This document shows, piece after piece, positions 1-11,900 of a DNA stretch of 64,000 nt (position 1 is its first letter; every line of letters begins with the position of its first letter). The notes beneath the pieces are model-generated. The model saw only the letters and a list, made by a program, of their open reading frames with translations. It searched no databases and was not told where the DNA came from. Origin of the DNA: Zymoseptoria tritici IPO323 (taxonomy: Eukaryota > Ascomycota > Dothideomycetes > Mycosphaerellales > Mycosphaerellaceae). Location: NCBI RefSeq assembly GCF_000219625.1, contig NC_018218.1:496001-560000 (forward strand), given 5' to 3'. The translations under genes were made by a program, and so were the position numbers.

Positions 1-1541
1 GGGAGGAAGAGATCTGTGTGTCAACAAAGTATCAAGGCAACGGTCAGATTGTCTGCGTGGCGGATACGGGCATCGATGAGGGGTTCGTAGCGGGAGCCGA
101 GGATGGGATTCTGCATCCTGCGTTCAAGGGTCGGATCGAGCAAGTCCTCGATCTGTGGGATGAAGATAATGGGAGAGATCACATCGGCCATGGAACGCAT
201 GTCTGCGGTTCGATCGTGGGGAGTGGCATGTGCATCGATCCGGAGTCTGGCAAGGAGGTGGTCGTGCGAGGAACGGCTCCTGGAGCGAGATTGATCGTCC
301 AATCGATGCTGAATTGGAACACGAATCTCAAAGAGTACATCCTCAAACAGCCCCTGGACTTGCGGAAGCTGTGGTCGGCACCGTACGCTCTCGGCGCGAG
401 AATCCACAGTAATTCGTGGGGCGATAAGTGGAAGCAGACGCAGCTCGGATATGAGAGCGATGCCACGACTATCGACTCGTTTGTGCATGGGAATCCGGAC
501 TTTACCATTTTGATCGCTGCCGGGAATGATGCTAATAAGGGCAAAGTCCCAGTCGCTCAGATTGGAGACAACTCCGCAGCGAAGAATTGCATTACCGTTG
601 GCGCTACGGGGTCCACGCGCGCGAATGATGGCCAGAAGTTCTTTCGTGGGAAGCTGGCCACGACGATTGCTCAGACAGCGGCATTTAGCAGTCGGGGTCC
701 GACGCTCAGTAATAAGAACGCTCAAGACCAGGATGTTGTCGGTCGCATCAAACCTGATGTCGTAGCGCCTGGAGTCGCGGTCTTGTCCCCGGCAGCGAAG
801 GGCTTGGATCTCTTCACCCGACTTGACATTGAGAAGAAGTGCGGGAAGAGTGGAGATCTGAACTGGTTGTTCATGTCGGGCACAAGTATGGCTACACCGC
901 TGGTGGCCGGGTGTGTGGCGCTGCTAAGGGAGGCGTTGGGCATAAGGGGAAAGACGCATCCTAGCGCCGCGTTGATCAAGGCACTGTTGATCAACGGGGC
1001 GGTGAATCATTCGGCGCCGGCAGGTCAGGTGTTTGACTACGCTCAGGGATTTGGGAGGGTCGACGTTCAGCGGTCGCTTGAGATGATCGAGGGCACGAAT
1101 CCGCTGTGTGGATTTGTTGATGGCGGAAACCCTTTTGAGGCGACGAAGTTTGATGTACCGGCCTTACGCAAGGAGATTGGCAATAGCTGGGAAAGTGTCG
1201 AGATTGCTATCCCAAAGGGTCAGAATAAGATCGTGGTCACGCTGGCTTACACAGATGCTCCGGGCACACTTCTGCAGAACGCCATCAATCTGATCGTGCA
1301 GGCCGGTGGTCAAGAGCGGCACGGAAATATGGGAGACGGTCCTGGATTTGATAGCACGAGTGAGTGTCGCAAGGCGATAACATTCCGATCATGCATTCGC
1401 TAACTTGTTCTTTTAGACAATGTCGAGAAGGTCATTTGGGAGAACGTGCAAAGTGCGACAATGAGGACCGTTGTGCGATGCAATGGCTTCACGAAAGACT
1501 TGACTTCTGCGTTCGCCGTGGCTTGGAGGGTGGAGGTCTAG
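1..1541 (+). CDS. Subtilisin-like serine protease (S8 family), 5' end missing
   Basis: Serine endopeptidase of the S8 family. The reading frame is open to the window edge and no ATG precedes the catalytic domain, so the start and any signal or pro-region lie upstream. The triad is visible: Asp in ADTGID (codon 63-65), His in GHGTH (189-191) and Ser in GTSMATP (885-887). After the catalytic domain comes a beta-rich C-terminal domain (about 1140-1541), as in Kp43-like subtilases. An intron of 57 bp (1360-1416, GTGAGT..TTTTAG, with a GCTAAC branch-like site) is needed: joining gives STNNVEKVIWENV and a stop at 1539-1541, while read-through gives a poor tail. The protease call is firm. Localisation cannot be judged without the N-terminus. 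Confidence 0.92.
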
Positions 1542-1957
1542 CTTGATAGAGGTCATGGAAGATGGTGTTGTATGTGGGAGAGAGAAAGGAGGAGGAGTCT
1601 GAGTCGAAGTATGCATTGTCTGTGCGTGCCTGAGGCATCAAATCCATTGTCTTCCCGAACTTCACCCATCTCTCTCCACATGCGATCCGTGAACTCCACT
1701 CTGCGTTGTCTGCTTGAACATGCATTGGCAAACATCCAACATTTCCGACCCTTCCGTCCGTCTTCTTCTTGACACTTCCGACATCTCCAAGTCCCATTCT
1801 CCAACGACACTTCAAGATCCAAGCGGACAGGATTCAAGAAATCTTGAAAACCCTCAAATCCACAAACCATACATCACCGACAAGATCTCCGAGCTGCATA
1901 CCACTTATCTCAGTGTGGATAAAGACACTGCACTATATCTCCCAACTCTCGCGAAAC

Positions 1958-2849
1958 ATGTCCTTCCTCCCCTCCTCTACTCCCACCCCACCCTCCTCAT
2001 CAATCCACCTCACAAACCTCACCCTCCCCTTCGGCCTCCGCCTCCCCGACATCTGGTCTCAAACCCGTCCTCAACCCGCAACTCTCTCCCTCTCCCTCCA
2101 CCTCACCTCTTCCGCCTTCAGCACCGCTTCCACGGCCGATAAACTGGATGGGAGTACAGTCCACTATGGCACGCTGGCGAAACGAGTCCTGGCCTCTTGC
2201 GGTGGGGAAGCATTGAGCCTGCCCGAGTGTCTGAGGAGGGTAGAAGGGATCGTAAGGGAACTGGCGGGTAGAATTTTGAGGATGGCGAGGGTTGAGGTGG
2301 AGTTGAGTAAGGGAAGTATGTTTGGCGAAGGGGTGGTGTTTGTAAGGGAGTTTGGGCAGGAGGAGAAGAGGTTTGGAGTGGAGGTGAGGGGGGTGAAGGT
2401 TATGACGTTGCTTGGGGTGAATGCGTATGAGAGGCAGGGGAGGCAGCCGGTTGTGGTGAATTTTGGGTTGTGGGTGGGACGGGGAACGGGAGTCGGGGAG
2501 GAGGTTGTGGTGAAAATGTTGGGGTTGGAGAGGATGCTTGTTGATGTGAGTCGTTCCTATGGAGATTCCGGGAAAGGCGTTTGGGTTCTGTGGCTAATGG
2601 AGGGAACAGATTATTGAACCGACAACATATGAGACGCTGGAGACGTTGATTGAGTACACGGTTGCGGAATTACGGAAACGGGTCCTCGATCAGGAGTTTC
2701 CTGGTGCAACGTTGCGATTGAAGATGGAGAAGCCGAGAGCGATTGCTTGGGCGGAGGCGCCGGGTTTGGAGGTAACGAGAGAGATCCCGAGTGCTGGGAA
2801 GTCGAGCAAAGCGGCAGAGCTCAGTGTTGTCAAGCCGTATGCTGTTTGA
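1958..2849 (+). CDS. Dihydroneopterin aldolase (FolB)-like protein with two FolB modules
   Basis: Two exons, 1958-2545 and 2610-2849, around a 64 bp intron (GTGAGT..ACAG, with GCTAAT before the acceptor). About 275 residues. The second half reads as a FolB domain (FGVEVRGVKVMTLLGVNAYER, then PTTYETLETLIEYTVAEL and ATLRLKMEKPRA). The first half repeats the same layout more weakly (IHLTNLTLPFGLRLPDIW..VHYGTLAKRVL). Fungal FOL1 proteins carry two FolB modules fused to HPPK and DHPS. Here no HPPK or DHPS sequence follows, so this is a stand-alone FolB pair. It may act in pterin/folate metabolism, but activity is not shown. ATG 1958 was chosen because the in-frame upstream ATG at 1769 adds a low-quality leader. 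Confidence 0.8.
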
Positions 2850-4542
2850 GCAGCGGCATGATCTCGACGAGCTTTCAACATGAACGGACCCGCCACGAAT
2901 CGCAACGACGCTTTGCCTTGCGACGCCGGCGAAGACAGTGAGTATGGACGAGTGATCTACGTCTCGAAAACGAGAGAGGGATGCTTCTGGGCTTCACCAC
3001 ACCATGCGAGCAAGCCACAGATGGCTTGTCTCGGCCACCCGCAGGAAAGGAAGGCATGCGTCTATGCATGGCAGCGAAGCGAAGCAAAAGTCTTCAACAG
3101 CCGGCATGCGCCCGCCGAGTGAGCACTTCGCAGGTTGAGCGACCAAAATAGACTGTTGCCATGTGGGAAGACGATGTGTCGCTGTTTCGCGTTGATTGCA
3201 AGAAGTGGATATCCTGATAGAGAAGCGATGAACACTGATCTGCTGGAATTGAGCTCGTCCTCACTTCGGTGTGGATGCTGTCGAGGATGTAATTCATCAT
3301 CGTCGACACCCAGACTCAATGACTGATAGACGCGGTGTTCTGTGCGTTATTGCAATGGATGTGTGCGAAACACTATTCTTGTCAATCGTGAAAGACGACG
3401 GGTGGCGCTGACCTGCAGACGGATCGACGCCAACTGACGGCCGCTCACAGCCGAGAAAAGTGAATCTGACGAGATCAAGCTGAGAGCTGAGGCGCGGGTG
3501 GGGTCGAGTGGCGAGGCCGAGCTTGCCCTGCACACCGTACACTGCCGATGAGCTTCCAGATCTTGCCTTGCCGGTCTTGGTTGAGGATTATTCGTGAGTT
3601 GTGGGGGCGTGTTTGGGGAATGCGGCGAAACTTATCGTGGTTCGCAGGGCTGTTCTGCCGAGCGGCTGGGCTGAATGGTCCCGTTGTTACCGAGGACTTT
3701 GAGAAAGCTCTCGAGAAGATCGTAACAGGAACAGCAACGTCTCTGACAGCGCTCGTGTTATGGATGACCTGCTCTTCTGCGGTGATCATGGCTGACGATT
3801 GTTTGTGGATGCTCTCGTGTGTCTTCTCTGACCTCATGCTGATTGCTGAGAGACGTGGCACACCTTTGTCGTTGGTGTGAGCGCAACGACCAGGCTATCC
3901 TTGGATCGACGAACGCGGAGAGCTGGAGCATGCCCGTGTGGCGGATTGTGATCATTATACCCAACGCTCCGTGGAGGCGGCAAGACCTGAGATGGCACGA
4001 TCATTGTAGCTCGCAGCTCGCTAATAACAGTATACGCATCCAGAACTGAATGTTACTGCAGTCTTACAGTATGAGGTGAGGGGATTCCGTGCGGTGAAAG
4101 TGGCTCCCGTCCCCTCCTTAGCGGCCCAGCAATGCTGTCACATCCCTGCAAAGCTGCCCGCCAACTCCACGCAGGGTCCACTTCGATTGAGGCGCTAAAA
4201 AAACATGAGAGCGCAGTAACACAAGACGACCGAATCCGACGGAGATACAAGAGGAAGGAACAACTTCCCGTGCGCTTCTTCTTCTCCTTCCTTTCATCAT
4301 CCTCCACCACCATCTCCCTCCCATCCCACCACCTCCCCGACCGCACAGCGGATACAACACCGGTGAGTATTTCCCCAAAGCAGGCAAGAACCCCACACAA
4401 GCTCCAAGCATTACATCAGGCACCGCACGTTTCTCCCACGAGCAATCTTCTGACCGCTCGTCACTTCACAGAACTTCCTCCAAACACCCACCACAACAAA
4501 CACCTCTTCCACCACCCTCGAGACTGAAGACACACCGCAATC
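2850..4542. other. Gene-free interval with UGP1 promoter and 5' leader
   Basis: No frame here has recognisable domains or coherent splicing. The last 280 bp (about 4260-4540) are rich in C and T on the plus strand, as is common just upstream of highly expressed fungal genes, and probably hold the UGP1 core promoter and leader. Confidence 0.5.
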
Positions 4543-6588
4543 ATGTCTTCCATTCCCACCAAGATCAAGGACGCGCTTCCCACACACCTGAAGCCAGGCA
4601 ATGGCGCCGAGGGTGACCGTCACCACGGAAAGTCGCAGTCGCATGTGGTAAGTTGAGCTTGATTTTCTTCGTCTTCGCGTTCGTGATACCGTATGGCCGC
4701 GGCAGCAGCATTCAATAGGAGGAGGATCATGGTGAACAATGGACAATGGTGCAATACACACTTCTTGGAGTGGTTGATGTGATGAGACGGACAACCTGAG
4801 CATGCCCACCCGTGGCAAGGTTCAGGCAGGCCTGTTCGGCGGCGGCCGGAAGTGTGTTCTCGAAGACTCGAGCATGCGCATGGTATACGGGCGGCATGCA
4901 GAGCAGCGTGCACCGGCAGCAACCTACTGCGAACAGTCGGCACCGACAGACACGGCACAATGCTGCACACTCGAGGAGTTTCGGCTTCGCGCATTACCAC
5001 CAGCCTCAAGGCGCGACACCATCACCAAGGCATGTTGGAGACCCAGTATGACTGACCGAGAATATGTATAGGCTTTCGAGAACACATCCACATCCGTTGC
5101 GGCTTCGCAGATGCGCAATGCCCTCAACAACCTCTCAGATGGCGTTAAGGACCCAGCTCTCAAGAAGGTCAGTCTTGAAGTCACACCCTACGCACTCCCT
5201 CACACTCACAATCCTTCCAGCGCTTCGAGACGGAAATGGACAACTTCTTCGCCCTCTTCCGCCGCTACCTCAACGACAAGGCCAAGGGCAACGAGATTGA
5301 CTGGAACCGCATCTCCCCACCAAAGCCTGAGCAGGTCGTCGACTACAACAGCCTAGGCAACTCCGAGTCGGTCGACTTCCTCGGCAAGCTCGCCGTTCTC
5401 AAGCTCAACGGTGGTCTCGGTACCTCCATGGGCTGCGTCGGTCCCAAGTCTGTCATTGAGGTCCGCGACGGCATGTCTTTCCTCGATCTCTCCGTCCGCC
5501 AGATTGAGCACCTCAACCGCACATACGACGTCAACGTCCCATTCGTCCTCATGAACTCGTTCAACACCGACGCCGACACCGCAAGCATCATCAAGAAGTA
5601 CGAGGGTCACAACATTGACATCCTCACCTTCAACCAATCCCGCTACCCACGTATCCTCAAGGACTCGCTCCTTCCCGCACCAAAGTCCGCCGACTCGCAA
5701 ATCTCCGACTGGTACCCACCAGGCCACGGTGACGTTTTCGAGTCGCTCTACAACTCTGGCATCCTCGACAAACTCATCGACCGCGGTGTTGAGATTCTCT
5801 TCCTCTCCAACGCCGACAACCTCGGCGCCGTGGTTGACCTCAACATCCTCCAGCACATGGTCGAGACAAAAGCAGAGTACATCATGGAGTTGACAGACAA
5901 GACCAAGGCTGATGTCAAGGGTGGCACCATCATCGACTACGAGGGTCAGGCTCGTCTGTTGGAGATTGCTCAAGTCCCCAAGCAATACACCAACGAGTTC
6001 AAGAGCATCAAGAAGTTCAAGTACTTCAACACCAACAACATCTGGATGAACCTCCGCGCGGTCAAGCGCATCGTCGAGAACAACGAGCTCGCCATGGAGA
6101 TCATCCCCAACGGCAAGACTATCCCCGCCGACAAGAAGGGTGAGGCCGACGTCAACATCATCCAACTCGAGACCGCCGTCGGTGCCGCGATCCGTCACTT
6201 CCACAACGCTCACGGCGTGAACGTGCCTCGTCGCCGTTTCTTGCCAGTCAAGACCTGCTCCGATCTCATGCTCGTCAAGTCGGACCTTTACACGCTCAAG
6301 CACGGCCAGCTCGTGATGGACCCCAACCGTTTCGGCCCTGCTCCTCTCATCAAGCTCGGCAACGACTTCAAGAAGGTGTCCAACTTCCAGAGCCGCATCC
6401 CTTCCATTCCCAAGATCCTCGAGCTTGATCATCTCACCATCACCGGAGGTGTGAACCTCGGCCGTGGTGTCGTGCTCAAGGGTACCGTCATCATCGTCGC
6501 GACCGAGGGCTCGACGATCGACATTCCTCCGGGTTCCGTGCTCGAGAACGTGGTGGTGCAGGGTAGCTTGAGACTGCTCGAGCACTAG
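4543..6588 (+). CDS. UGP1: UTP-glucose-1-phosphate uridylyltransferase
   Basis: Makes UDP-glucose from UTP and glucose-1-phosphate in the cytosol, feeding glucan, glycogen, trehalose and glycoprotein synthesis. Three exons: 4543-4647, 5072-5167 and 5221-6588, all phase 0. Protein about 522 residues, the usual fungal length. The N-terminal exon gives [16 protein letters not shown]. The nucleotide-binding loop [12 protein letters not shown] lies near residues 126-137. Other conserved stretches are [18 protein letters not shown] and the KTCSDLM region. The C-terminus (from about [11 protein letters not shown]) has the hydrophobic pattern of a left-handed beta-helix. Intron 1 is 424 bp, far longer than the other introns in the window, and may carry regulatory sequence. 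Codons are strongly C-ending, in line with high expression. Confidence 0.97.
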
Positions 6589-7131
6589 ACATGACTCGGG
6601 ATTCGATTTGCTGGTATACATAATACATGTGGTTTCTCGATACGAGCAGATATCGTAGTGTACGATGCTGGACTGTGTTGAGGATTGCGCTGCAAATGCA
6701 TTGGGCTATTTTCTGCACTGTTACATCTGGGCTCCGGATGGGAGGATGATGAGATGATGCTGTGGATAGAAAGATACGGTAGACGAGGATGACAAGTTGG
6801 CGGACTCACGATTAGGACATGTATAGGTGGAGTGTCTGGGTCCCTTAGCCGTCATGATGATAATTGACGCTGTTCTCGATGCCATTTTCTTTGCTTCACA
6901 TTTGTTCTCACATGTGATAGGCGGCCTGAGGCATCACAATTCTACCTTTCTCCGAAGTCTTAACTCCGCCGCTAGCTACAGCTATTCCAGAATGCTCGAT
7001 TCTTCTGTCAACAGATCCACCAGAGTTCTGTGTTTCTCTACCACAACATCATCACTTCTGAACCAGATACACTGACGAACCGATCAAAGACTACTCATAC
7101 CCCGCCCACTGACTGATCGATCAAAACAATC
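6589..7131. other. UGP1 3' region and STI1 promoter
   Basis: Head-to-tail intergenic stretch of 543 bp. It should hold the UGP1 3' UTR and the STI1 promoter. I see no other gene. Confidence 0.5.
6985..6992. promoter_or_regulatory. Possible heat-shock element half-sites upstream of STI1
   Basis: TTCCAGAA at 6985-6992 matches the TTCnnGAA core bound by Hsf1, and a further TTC (7001-7003) follows. It lies about 140 bp before the STI1 ATG. STI1 is a classic Hsf1 target in yeasts, so placement fits, but an 8 bp match can arise by chance. Confidence 0.3.
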
Positions 7132-8938
7132 ATGAGCGCAGACGCACTCAAGGCAGAGGGCAATGCTCTGTTTGCCGCCAAAGACTTCACTGGAGCTGCG
7201 TAAGTTTTGAATCAGACTACAACCTACCACAGCATACTAACAACTCAACAGCGAGAAGTTCTCCGCAGCCATCGCCGCCGATCCGACCAACCACGTCCTC
7301 TATTCCAACCTCTCCGGCGCATATGCCTCGCTCAAACAATGGGATAAAGCTCTCGAAGCTGCTACCAAGACGACAGAGCTGAAGGAAGACTGGTCAAAAG
7401 GATGGGGACGAAAGGGAACAGCTCTTCACGGCACTGGCGACTTGATCGGAGCTGTGCAAGCATTTGAAGAGGCGCTTAAGTTGGACGCAAACAACGCACA
7501 AGCCAAAAATGGTCTCGCAGCAGTCAACCGCGTGATCGAAGATGAGGCTCGCGCAGATGGTGTCGATCCGAGTGGTGGACTGGGCAACATGTTCAATGAC
7601 CCACAGTTGTATCAGAAGCTGGCTGCGAACCCGAAGACAAGCGGACTGCTGGCGGACACGGCATTTATGGCGAAGTTGAACAACATGAAGAGCAATCCAC
7701 AAGGAATGCAGCAGGAGATGTTCTCAGACCCGCGATTCTTGCAGGTGATGAGCGTGTTGTTGGGCGTGGACATGAGCTTCAACCCCACGGACGACGCGGA
7801 TGCCGCGGCGAAGAAGTTCCAGGCTGAGCACGAAGATGGACAAGATGTGCCAATGCCTGATGCGAGACCGCAGAAGAAGGAGGAGCAGCCGAAGAAGGCG
7901 CCTGAACCTGAACCTGAACCCGAAGATGAAGAGGCGATTGCGAAGAAGCAGGCAAAGGAGGCTGCTGATAAGGAGAAGGCGCTGGGAACGGAGAACTACA
8001 AGAAGCGCAACTTCGATGAGGCCATTGCACACTACACGAAAGCCTGGGAGACACACAAGGACATCACCTACCTCACCAACCTCTCCGCTGCACACTTCGA
8101 GAAGGGCGACTACCAGTCCTGTATCGATGCATGCAAACAAGCCATCGAGTACGGTCGTGAGGTCCTCGCCGACTTCAAGCTCATCGCCAAAGCCTTCGGC
8201 CGCATGGGCAGCGCATACGAGAAGCTCGGCGACTACACCAACGCCATCGACAACTACCAGCGCTCTCTCACCGAGCACCGCACACCCGACATCCTCGCCA
8301 AGCTCCGCGCCGCCGAGAAGAGCAAGATCACCACCGAGCGCGACGCCTACATCGACCCCGCCAAAGCCGAAGAAGCCCGCGAACTCGGCAACCAGAAATT
8401 CAAAGACCTCGACTGGCCAGGTGCAGTAGAAGCCTACACCGAAATGACCAAACGCGCGCCCGACGATCCGCGCGGCTACTCCAACCGCGCCGCCTGCCTC
8501 ATCAAACTCCTCACCCTCCCCTCCGCCGTCGCCGACTGCGACGAAGCCCTCAAGCGCGACCCAACTTTCATCCGCGCCTACCTCCGCAAAGCCCAAGCCC
8601 TCTTCGCGATGAAGGAGTACAACAAATGTCTCGACGTGTGCGCCGAGGCGTCCACCCACGACAAAGACGGCAAGAACGCGCGGGAGATTGAGCAGCAGAG
8701 TCAGAAGGCGTTGCAGGCGCAATTCGCCGCGCGGGAGGGCGAGACGGAGGAGGAGGCGCAGCAGCGCATCCAGCGAGATCCGGATATCATGGCGATTTTG
8801 CAGGATCCTATTATGCAGAGTATTTTGCAGCAGGCGAAGGGGGATCCCGCGGCGTTGCAGGAGCATATGCGCAATCCTGGGATTGCGATGAAGGTGCAGA
8901 AGTTGATTGCTGCTGGAGTGATTCGTATGGGGAGGTAG
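7132..8938 (+). CDS. STI1: Hsp90/Hsp70 co-chaperone STI1 (HOP)
   Basis: Adaptor that hands clients from Hsp70 to Hsp90 in the cytosol. Exons 7132-7199 and 7252-8938 are joined over a 52 bp intron (GTAAGT..ACAG), giving about 584 residues against 589 in yeast. Layout: TPR1 at about 1-115 (ALKAEGNALFAAKDFTGAAEKF), a DP1 region near 130-200 (LGNMFNDPQLYQKL), a charged linker rich in Glu, Lys and Pro, TPR2A near 260-380 (KALGTENYKKRNFDEAIAHY), TPR2B near 395-510 (ARELGNQKFKDLDWPGAVEA) and the DP2 domain at the end (RDPDIMAILQDPIMQSILQQ). The start is fixed by the TPR1 helix read across the intron. Confidence 0.97.
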
Positions 8939-11900
8939 ATGGTGAGGGACGGGCTGGATGTGAAGGTGGCAGAGATGGGCTGAGGGAAGGTCATGTCTTG
9001 CCCTGCGATGGGATTTCGTGCTGAATACGACGAGAAGAGTAATGTGTCTCTATGCAAATAGGTCTCCAGTGCAAAAAAAAACATAGCATAGCGAAGAATC
9101 TGCTTTTTGTGTGTACACCGTCGTCCATCATCTTTTCCGGTGTCTTATTTGGTTTCTGTCTTCCCAGCATCCAAGTGACGGGATGAAGTTGGACTCACGA
9201 CATGTCCTGTAAGGCTGCTACACCACAAGCTTGGAATACTCCCACAACCTCTACATTGCAGGCTAGTATACTTCAAAGACTGTCAGTGAAGCACAGATCA
9301 TCACCTCTCCCTACTTAAACGATGTTCTATCGCCAATACCGCAATGAAACCGACAGCGACGACCGCAAGCACGGTTTCGAGTCTACCCAAACCCTAAACC
9401 TAAGACGCCGCGCACATAACCCTGAGCAAGGACAGCATCTTCCCACACTCTTCCTGCTAACAATGCACACGCTCCGAGGAGATCACGAGTGATTCACAAT
9501 CATGCCATGCAAAAGACTGCCATGCTTCGTTCTCCTGGCATTACTGGCATGACTGGGAATGGATACGTGGTCACATCACATCATGTTGTCTCAGAATGTT
9601 CGTCGCGCTCGAGCTCACGCACGAGGAAAGAGGATGTCCGGGAGAAAGAAGCAATTTTCGTTGAGACATGCTCGCGTACGTCGTGTACGCAGTCTTGAGT
9701 GCTATCACGAATGGCAGGACGTCCCGAGTGCGTGGGTGCTGGGCAGAAGCAAGGTGCAGCATCGATGGGAGTGGATTAGGAGGGGTCCGTCATCACTGTC
9801 ATCGGATTCTGCCGAAGGGATGGGATCGAGATGTGCTCTCTCTCTCGATGTGGCTTCGATGCCATCTTTTCCAGGTTGCCGTGCATTGAGAGATCGTGGG
9901 GCTACGTTCGCCATGCTCGAGCCAAGGAAGAGGCTTGGGAGCGAAAAGAACACACGGCCACATTTGTTCGACAGAACTGGAAAGCAGCGCAGGTCCTTCA
10001 CTGAATTGAATGTGCTTCGGCTACCACGCTGTACGACCTCGATCGACAGACGACTGCCGAGCCACGAGGACATGGGTGAATGCCGCACCGAGAGTCTCGC
10101 CACGTTTTGCTGCCTCAATGCGATGAAACTCACCGCTGATCTCGAGACATCTGCCCATCGCACCCTTGTCGGGGGAGAAAACGTCTCGTGAGATTTTAAA
10201 AACTCACAAACAAGCGAAAGCCAGCAAGCGAATAAACTTCCTCGCTCCCACCTCAGATACCAACGAAGTCGCCCTTCCACCCCTTCGCATCCCCAGCCAC
10301 ATTCTAAGACAAGTGCAGTCATACAAAAGAAAAGCAGAGTTTCGTCCAACCCACTGCAGGGTCCACAAGAACCATCGACAAGGCCCGATCAGAGCGACTG
10401 CCCTGAACGACAATCCTGATGACGATCAAAATATTGTCACGAGAGCTGACAGGTTCCCACGCGATGCCTCCTTGCGGTAGCGAAATATAGGAAGGATGAA
10501 GTGGTAGCGATGTAAGACATGAAGTTCGGAAGCGAAAGACCGTTTTGGGAGACGTTTACTCATCAATTTTAGTTTGGCGATCCGATGTGCCCCGTCAAAA
10601 TTTAGCCGCGCGTGGCTGCCTGAGAAGCTGCGGACATTTGAATGGCCTTTGGCAGCCGCTGAATGACAATCTCAGCCGTTTTCATCCGAAATGTGGACGT
10701 TGCATCCTTACCCGAAGCAGGCAATGGGTTCTGCCGTTGGACGCCGTTCGTGCTGTGAGTGACATTACCTCCTAGCAGCGAAGAAGCGAGCTCTGTCAGG
10801 TCTTCCAAAGTTCCGACGATATTCGTAAATAACGAGAAATCACGGCCGTTGTCTGCGGGCGCCGCGTTCCGATTGAGATGAGACTGTGTACGCTCATCGA
10901 GATGCGGAGGATTCTCCGAGGTCGCCTATCAGATCGATCCACTCGGCGAGGATGGGCTCACCAATTCTTTGCTATCCCAGTTGCTGAAGTTGGTATTCTG
11001 TGGGCCAAAACGGTATGGACCGAGTGAAACAAATGACCTACCCACCACGCAAGCGTCCGAGACTCCACGCAAGCGCTCCATCAGGGTCCAATTGGGTGCA
11101 TTTTTCGATGATCTTGATAGCGCTTCGACTCGGCATGCTAGATTGAGACCATTCCTGGCTGCATGCCTCAGCTGTGTCTCATGTTGGGCGTAGACCCTCC
11201 TCAGCCCTGTGCCTGTTGACGTTGAAGCTACCAATGAGAAAAGCAAGTTCTGGTGTGTGAACACGAGCATCGGTGTAATGTCGATCGTCACGATCGTGGG
11301 TCGACCTGTTTCTCATCAGGCGAGTGTTTCCAGAGTCCAGACTGATGCCACATCAGCTGTCCGAGAAGGGCGTTCAGTTGGGAAGGAGCGGCAAGAAGAG
11401 ATTGAGGAGGTGAGAAGAAGATATGTTTTCTTCGAAGTTCATTGAATGGCGGAGGCGCGAATCGCGTTGACACCGCGTGGATGTTGATGAACGAGGCAAC
11501 GGCTCATCCAAAATTCGGTCATGGAATCAAAATAGTTGAAGCGATATGCGTAAGGCATGAAGTCTTGCGTTCGTCGAGAGAAAGATTGTGGGACCACTCG
11601 CCAAGTTGTTGTCACCTGCTCGCATGCATGACATTGACTTTCCAAGTCCATGCAGCTGATGTGTTCTTCATCAGACAGTGTATGAGTTATCCCTTCCAGC
11701 TAGGTCATCCAGGCTACAGTCAAGAGCACGAAGCCAAGACCGAGATCGGGAAAACCTCATCGGTCGGTCTGGTCGGCTGTGCACTTTGTCTCGCCCTATT
11801 CAGCGCCACCACCTGCTTTCAGGGCACGCGTCGTCTCGTATTCAGCTAAGCAGCAAAACACCTTGACATGGACCGTAACAGTCCCCACCAGATAAGCGAG

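Noticed and set aside
5353..6621. Open frame of 422 codons antisense to UGP1
   Set aside because: A shadow of the C-ending codons of UGP1. Its product is a monotonous Val/Leu/Asp/Glu sequence with no domain.
7724..8866. Open frame of 380 codons antisense to STI1
   Set aside because: Shadow of the strongly biased STI1 codons. It has a low-complexity Leu/Arg/Val product.
9385..9405. Telomere-like run (CCCAAACCCTAAACC)
   Set aside because: Only two to three imperfect units in ordinary sequence between genes. It is not an array and has no flanking subtelomeric features.
9559..10349. Overlapping frames of 210 (plus) and 214 (minus) codons
   Set aside because: Both strands are open over the same stretch with Arg/Ser-rich products. 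There is no domain and no intron pattern.
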